From Verrucomicrobiota bacterium (lineage in GTDB: Bacteria > Verrucomicrobiota > Verrucomicrobiia > Verrucomicrobiales > DEV007): DNA of 38,366 nucleotides. Numbering within the stretch: the first letter of the stretch is position 1; each line of letters starts with the position of its first letter. The position numbers were made by a program, and so were the translations under genes. The stretch lies in NCBI GenBank assembly GCA_030625775.1, contig DAOUQC010000047.1, forward strand, positions 1 to 38,366, written 5' to 3'. Of this stretch, positions 34,773 to 38,366 are shown one piece after another. The notes beneath the pieces were generated by a model, which worked only from the letters and a program-made list of their open reading frames with translations, was not told the DNA's origin and did no database searches.

Positions 34773-35498
34773 CTATAAAATGCCTCCATCGATTTTCAGA
34801 GTGCTGCCTGTGATATAAGCCGCCTGCTGTGAAGCAAGAAAAACAACTGTCGCGGCGACCTCCTCCGGTTGGCCCAATCTCCGCATGGGAATTTGCCTGA
34901 TCAGGGCCTTTTTTTTGTCGGGGTCGATGGAATCCAGTGCGTCGGTATCAATGTACCCGGGGCATAGGGCATTCACCGTAATGCCGGCCCGGGCAACCTC
35001 CTTAGCCAGGGACTGGGTCAGGGCAAGCACACCGGCTTTAGCTGCGGCGTAATTGCTCTGTCCTGCAGGGGCGAGCAGGGCACTCAGCGAAGCGATATTG
35101 ATGATTCGTCCAAAACGCCGGGCCATCATCGGCTTGATCACCGCACGACAGCCATGGAATACCGAATCGAGATTGGCAGCTATTACATTCGACCAATCCG
35201 CCTCGGGCATATTGGCTAATAAATGATCACAATGAAAACCCGCATTGTTTACCAGCACATCGATGCTTTCATATTGGTCGAGGATGGTCTCGATTACTGC
35301 CTGCCACTCTGCAGAAGCGGTGACATCCAGGGAAAGCACCAGACTTCGTTGGGAAAATTCTGCTGCCAGCGCATCAGCCTTCTCACGATTCTGACGTACC
35401 CCCAATACCACAACATTCCCCTCGTCAGAATTAAGAAACTCGCGGGCAATCGCTTGCCCGAGAGCGCCGTTGGCACCGGTAACTAGGATGGTTTTCAT
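34773..35498 (-). CDS. 3-oxoacyl-ACP reductase, FabG-like ketoreductase of the pigment cluster
   Basis: 241-aa short-chain dehydrogenase/reductase from ATG 35498. A much longer open frame begins at 35690, but this ATG opens directly with the Rossmann strand (KTILVTGANGALGQAIARE) and makes an ATGA overlap with the upstream ketosynthase-like gene. Cofactor motif T-G-x-x-x-G-x-G is at 7-14, NNAG at 84-87, and the catalytic residues are S137, Y150 and K154 (YAAAK). The C-terminal PEEVAATVVFLASQQAAYITG and IDGG are typical of FabG. It would reduce the beta-keto group after each condensation with NADPH. The cluster position shows it serves this pathway. Confidence 0.93.
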   Translation of the reverse strand: MKTILVTGANGALGQAIAREFLNSDEGNVVVLGVRQNREKADALAAEFSQRSLVLSLDVTASAEWQAVIETILDQYESIDVLVNNAGFHCDHLLANMPEADWSNVIAANLDSVFHGCRAVIKPMMARRFGRIINIASLSALLAPAGQSNYAAAKAGVLALTQSLAKEVARAGITVNALCPGYIDTDALDSIDPDKKKALIRQIPMRRLGQPEEVAATVVFLASQQAAYITGSTLKIDGGIL

Positions 35499-36571
35499 GA
35501 TGATCGAGAGGACTTGGAAAATTGTGCGGCAATGCTCTGTTGATTGAGTCCCACCGCACTGACAATAGCAGAATGACATTCTTTGTATTGCTCTTCGAGC
35601 AGCGAAACAGCACTCACACATTGCCAGGCCAGCGAAGCTCCCAGGGCATCGCCTAAAAATTGACGCGGAGACAAACGCTGCCCCTGCCAATTCTCCCAGG
35701 CAGCGGCTTCGAATTTGTCCATCTTCCCGACTGCTTGCAAACCGTCGAGAAGCAGCATTCGTCTCTCATCAGCAGAGTCGATTTTCAAAAGCTCACGCAT
35801 TTTTGTTGGGGCAAGCTTTTTATCTCCTACATTGGTGTAAAGAAGCGGTGGGGTGATCTGCGATAATTGAACCGCATTTGCCTCCGGGGTCTCCTCCCTT
35901 TCCAGATAGAGCGCACCAGCCCCTTCAGCGAGGATCGTTTCGCGGGCGAACAGATGCACGGCTTCACTGATGAGCCAATCGATTTCTTCACCACCAATGA
36001 CCAGGCAGCCGTCACATTGGTGGGTACACAACCAGTCAGCAGCCAGATCCAAGCCGGATAAAAATTCCGCTCCATCTCCCAACAAAGTGTAGGAAATACC
36101 CGTGGATCCTAGGATCGCCGCAAGATGGGAAGCCGGTGCGTTGAATACGGTCTCGGGAAAAAGAATTGGACTGGCCAATGCTGGATCATCAAGCATTTCT
36201 TCATAAAAGCGCCGTGTATAAGTCACGCAACCGGTAGCAAAAACGACGATAATGCCCAATCGCAGTTCACCCTCACGCACCGCCGTCGCACGTGTTTCCC
36301 CAAGAGCTTGCAACCCAGCTGCAGCCACATAGCGCGAAATCGCGCTGGCCCGCCGCAACCGTGGGTGACGGGCAAAAGCCTGTCGCTCTTGCGGTTTCGG
36401 TACTCTCCTCACCTTGCAAGTATGGTCACAGCCTTCCCGGGTAAGTTCTTCAAAAGGCAAAGCCACTCCTGACAGAGTTTTTGTCACGACATCACCCGCC
36501 GACCACCCCGCAGGCGACACCGCACCCACCCCCTTGATCACAATTGATTCGTTAGTTGAAAAAAATGCCAT
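35495..36571 (-). CDS. Degenerate ketosynthase (chain-length-factor-like partner)
   Basis: 358 aa with a thiolase/ketosynthase fold but without catalytic residues. The recognisable family stretch is FPETVFNAPASHLAAILGS (138-156), as in beta-ketoacyl-synthase-N-like proteins. The nucleophile elbow reads LLGDGAEFLSG (163-173) with no cysteine. The usual H-G-T-G-T segment is not seen. G-D-A-L-G-A stands where active enzymes have G-H-x-L-G-A, so the last histidine is lost too. At 358 aa it is shorter than a full ketosynthase. It follows the active ketosynthase by 3 nt and overlaps the ketoreductase by ATGA, so a heterodimer with the active enzyme, setting chain length as in type II PKS and aryl-polyene systems, is the best reading. 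Confidence 0.82.
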   Translation of the reverse strand: MAFFSTNESIVIKGVGAVSPAGWSAGDVVTKTLSGVALPFEELTREGCDHTCKVRRVPKPQERQAFARHPRLRRASAISRYVAAAGLQALGETRATAVREGELRLGIIVVFATGCVTYTRRFYEEMLDDPALASPILFPETVFNAPASHLAAILGSTGISYTLLGDGAEFLSGLDLAADWLCTHQCDGCLVIGGEEIDWLISEAVHLFARETILAEGAGALYLEREETPEANAVQLSQITPPLLYTNVGDKKLAPTKMRELLKIDSADERRMLLLDGLQAVGKMDKFEAAAWENWQGQRLSPRQFLGDALGASLAWQCVSAVSLLEEQYKECHSAIVSAVGLNQQSIAAQFSKSSRSS

Positions 36572-36574
36572 GGC

Positions 36575-37834
36575 TTAGAGAAATTTTTTCAGGATCAAGG
36601 TGGCGTTGGCCCCACCAAATCCAAAAGAATTAGTGAGCACCGCCTCGAGGTTTGCGTCACGGGCTTCACGCACCAGATCAAAAGTGCAGATGGGATCCGG
36701 ATTTTCAATGGTCGTCGTGGGTGGCAGCCACTGGCCCTTCAAGGCCATCAGGGAGATGACGGTTTCAACCGCTCCCGCCCCACCAAGCAAATGACCAATT
36801 GATGCCTTGGTGGAGCTGACACAAACCTCTCTGGTGTAAGCCCCTGCCCAGCGCTGAATGGCCCGGCCCTCGGCAACATCATTTTTTGGCGTGCCTGTTC
36901 CGTGGGAGTTGATGTATTGAATGTCCCCGGGGTTCAGGCCAGCCTCATTACAAGCATCATTCATCGAAGCTAGGGCCGCATCACCTTCGGGGTGAGGCTG
37001 GGCAAGATGATGAATGTCGGTTGTCGCCCCGTAACCTGCAATTTCCGCCAGAATATCGGCTCCACGTTGTTTGGCACAGTCGAGGGTTTCCATCATCAAT
37101 ACTGCAGCACCTTCTCCCAAAGCCAGGCCATCGCGGTTGGCATCGAATGGACGAGGTGGCAAAGTTCGGGTAAGGGCCTGGAGCGAATCAAAACCAGCAA
37201 AAACGAGCTCGCTCAGGGCATCATAACCACCTGCGACAACTCTCTGGTGCCTGCCGTATTTCAACAGGCGAAAAGCATGGCCGATCGCATTGGCACCGGA
37301 AGCACAGGCGTTGGAAATGATACTGACCGGCCCTTGCAGGCCAAAAGCATTTTCCAGATTCAAGGCCTGGTGCTGGGCCTGGTAAAGATGAATACGCGTG
37401 GCCTGCCCACGGCGTTGATTCGCTTGCTCGATTGCTCTGCGACAGAATTCTTCTCCACAAACCATCGCCCCGGCTGAAGTACCCAGAGCAACAGGAATTT
37501 CATCGAGCAAGTCATCAGCAGACCAGCCCGCCTGTATCAGTGCCTCGGCCGTCGCGTGGATGAGCAGAGATGACGCACGATCCATACGCGCGGTCTGGCG
37601 CAGACTCAGTTGCGTATCCGGCAAAAATTCAGGCAGTGCCACCTCTCCCGCTTGATGAACCCGCTGTCTGGAAGTATCAAACTGGGTGATGTCTCGAAAG
37701 GCCAGGCGCCCCTCGCGGAATCCATTCGCATTGTCCTGCCAGCCCAGCCCCATCGACGTGACAATGCCTGCACCGGTGATAACCACACGATTGCCCGATT
37801 GATTTCTATGATGTTGACCGTCTCCCATCGACAT
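36575..37834 (-). CDS. Beta-ketoacyl-ACP synthase (FabF/KAS II-like) of the pigment cluster
   Basis: 419-aa condensing enzyme. The catalytic triad is complete: C177 in ISNACASGANAIGHAF, H311 in YINSHGTGTPKND and H348 in STKASIGHLLGGAGAVE (with K343). GEGAAVLMMET and the C-terminal NSFGFGGANATLIL are typical of KAS II. It extends the ACP-bound chain with malonyl units. The gene starts 48 bp from the divergent ligase gene at 37883, and the degenerate ketosynthase follows after 3 nt. It is probably specialised for the polyene pathway rather than primary fatty-acid synthesis, judging by its partners. The start may be ATG 37834 or the one two codons later. Confidence 0.93.
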   Translation of the reverse strand: MSMGDGQHHRNQSGNRVVITGAGIVTSMGLGWQDNANGFREGRLAFRDITQFDTSRQRVHQAGEVALPEFLPDTQLSLRQTARMDRASSLLIHATAEALIQAGWSADDLLDEIPVALGTSAGAMVCGEEFCRRAIEQANQRRGQATRIHLYQAQHQALNLENAFGLQGPVSIISNACASGANAIGHAFRLLKYGRHQRVVAGGYDALSELVFAGFDSLQALTRTLPPRPFDANRDGLALGEGAAVLMMETLDCAKQRGADILAEIAGYGATTDIHHLAQPHPEGDAALASMNDACNEAGLNPGDIQYINSHGTGTPKNDVAEGRAIQRWAGAYTREVCVSSTKASIGHLLGGAGAVETVISLMALKGQWLPPTTTIENPDPICTFDLVREARDANLEAVLTNSFGFGGANATLILKKFL

Positions 37835-37882
37835 GGCAATAAAGCTTTAGCAGTTTCTGGCTCTTACAGAAGCAGTTTTTCT
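37835..37882. promoter_or_regulatory. 48-bp divergent promoter region of the pigment cluster
   Basis: All promoter signals for both arms must fit in or overlap this 48-bp gap. It contains a 5-bp inverted repeat, TTCTG at 37855-37859 and CAGAA at 37867-37871, and a repeated AGCAGTTT. This arrangement would let one regulator switch both transcripts. No clear -10/-35 was found. Confidence 0.35.
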
Positions 37883-38366
37883 ATGCAGACGAATTTATAC
37901 CAGCACTGGCAGGACATTGCAGATCAATTTTCCAGGGAGCAAGCTCTGCTCGACTGGAAAACAGGTCGCTCGTGGACCTTTCGCCAAATGCAGGACGAAG
38001 TGGATCGGCGTCCACTCACCGATCCGGAAAAGGTGGTTTTTCCCAACGGCTGGTCAGTCGAATTGATTTTTGAAACCCTGCGTGCCTGGCGTGACGGGGC
38101 ACTGCTTTGCCCGGTGGAGGGCAAAGCTCCCGATCCAGCGCTGTTTGCTGATATTCCAGAAGGCATCGTGCATATTAAAATGACCTCAGGCAGCACGGCA
38201 CAGCCGAAATTGATTCTGTTCAAAACAGAGCAACTGCTCGCCGATGCCAACAACATCGTCGAAACGATGCAGCTGAATCGTAAGTGGCCTAATCTGGGCG
38301 TGATATCGATGGCACATTCTTACGGATTTTCCAATCTAGTCACCCCTCTGTTATTGCACGGCATGC
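37883..38366 (+). CDS. Adenylate-forming acyl/aryl ligase (AMP-binding), 3' part missing
   Basis: Open from ATG 37883 to the window edge (161 full codons), so only the N-terminal part is present. The ATP/phosphate-binding motif of the ANL superfamily is in MTSGSTAQPKLILF (residues 100-113; usual T-S-G-S-T-G-x-P-K, here A for G). ISMAHSYGFSNLVTPLLLHG (141-160) is the next conserved stretch. The part before the motif is unusually short (about 100 residues), as in the compact ligases of aryl-polyene clusters. It would activate a starter acid, for example an aromatic one, and load it on the ACP. It is divergent from the ketosynthase operon and so is likely the first gene of a second arm. Confidence 0.8.
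   Translation, partial: MQTNLYQHWQDIADQFSREQALLDWKTGRSWTFRQMQDEVDRRPLTDPEKVVFPNGWSVELIFETLRAWRDGALLCPVEGKAPDPALFADIPEGIVHIKMTSGSTAQPKLILFKTEQLLADANNIVETMQLNRKWPNLGVISMAHSYGFSNLVTPLLLHGM

Noticed and set aside
35499-35690. 64-codon N-terminal extension of the ketoreductase
   Set aside because: It lies wholly inside the upstream ketosynthase-like gene in another frame. ATG 35498 starts directly at the Rossmann strand and forms an ATGA overlap.
1-38366. tRNA, rRNA, CRISPR array, insertion sequence, prophage or integron
   Set aside because: Reading through the intergenic gaps, which are almost all under 300 bp, showed no cloverleaf, no regularly spaced repeats and no transposase or integrase motif. 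A covariance-model scan would be decisive for small RNAs.

Overview
The window looks like a chromosomal segment of a Gram-negative bacterium of the Verrucomicrobiota (Opitutae/Puniceicoccales-like), or more broadly the PVC group. The basis is a PSCyt1/DUF1549/DUF1553 protein next to a DUF1501 protein, an iduronate-2-sulfatase-like sulfatase, two large secreted alpha/beta-hydrolases, and ordinary Gram-negative housekeeping genes. This taxonomic call is an inference from gene families; there is no rRNA in the window. I saw no tRNA, rRNA, CRISPR array, transposase or phage gene.

Layout. (1) 1-8424 is a secreted-degradation region: a truncated Abhydrolase_10-type protein at the left edge, a divergent secreted sulfatase, and a minus-strand operon of an IclR regulator, a giant PSCyt1/DUF1549/DUF1553/LamG protein and a Tat-exported DUF1501 protein. 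The first junction of that operon is an ATGA overlap and the second has a 3-nt gap. (2) 8629-14072 holds an AIM24-family protein, a SulP anion transporter and a 914-aa MalT-like LuxR regulator, all on the minus strand. (3) 14193-18150 is a minus-strand housekeeping cluster: CPBP protease, comF, accD, folC. (4) 18296-20881 on the plus strand holds a 96-aa unknown protein overlapping bioA, then an AEC permease. (5) 20894-23014 is a secreted two-lobe alpha/beta-hydrolase, divergent from alaS. (6) 26151-29641 holds a small membrane protein on the minus strand, then the tightly packed plus-strand operon cdaA / 57-aa YbbR-anchor micro-protein / glmM / bioD. This resembles the cdaA-cdaR-glmM operon of Firmicutes, with CdaR reduced to its membrane anchor. 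(7) 29625-32434 holds DUF1802 (minus), clpX without clpP (plus) and a stand-alone cyclic-nucleotide-binding-fold protein (plus). (8) 32511-38366 is a biosynthetic gene cluster of aryl-polyene/xanthomonadin/flexirubin type. On the minus strand it runs ketosynthase, catalytically degenerate ketosynthase (chain-length-factor-like), ketoreductase, acyl carrier protein, flavin halogenase-like oxidoreductase and a PagL-like outer-membrane protein. Divergently, an adenylate-forming ligase runs off the right edge.

How the genes may work together. The left region fits uptake and degradation of sulfated or acylated polysaccharides. The cdaA operon ties c-di-AMP synthesis to cell-wall precursor synthesis (GlmM) and, unusually, to the biotin gene bioD; bioA lies about 9 kb away in its own unit. 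The right-edge cluster probably makes an outer-membrane polyene pigment, possibly halogenated, and is cut by the window border. The observations most worth following are the domain-less CdaR micro-protein, the pigment cluster with its halogenase-like and lipid A deacylase-like genes, and the regulator-coupled PSCyt/DUF1501 operon.
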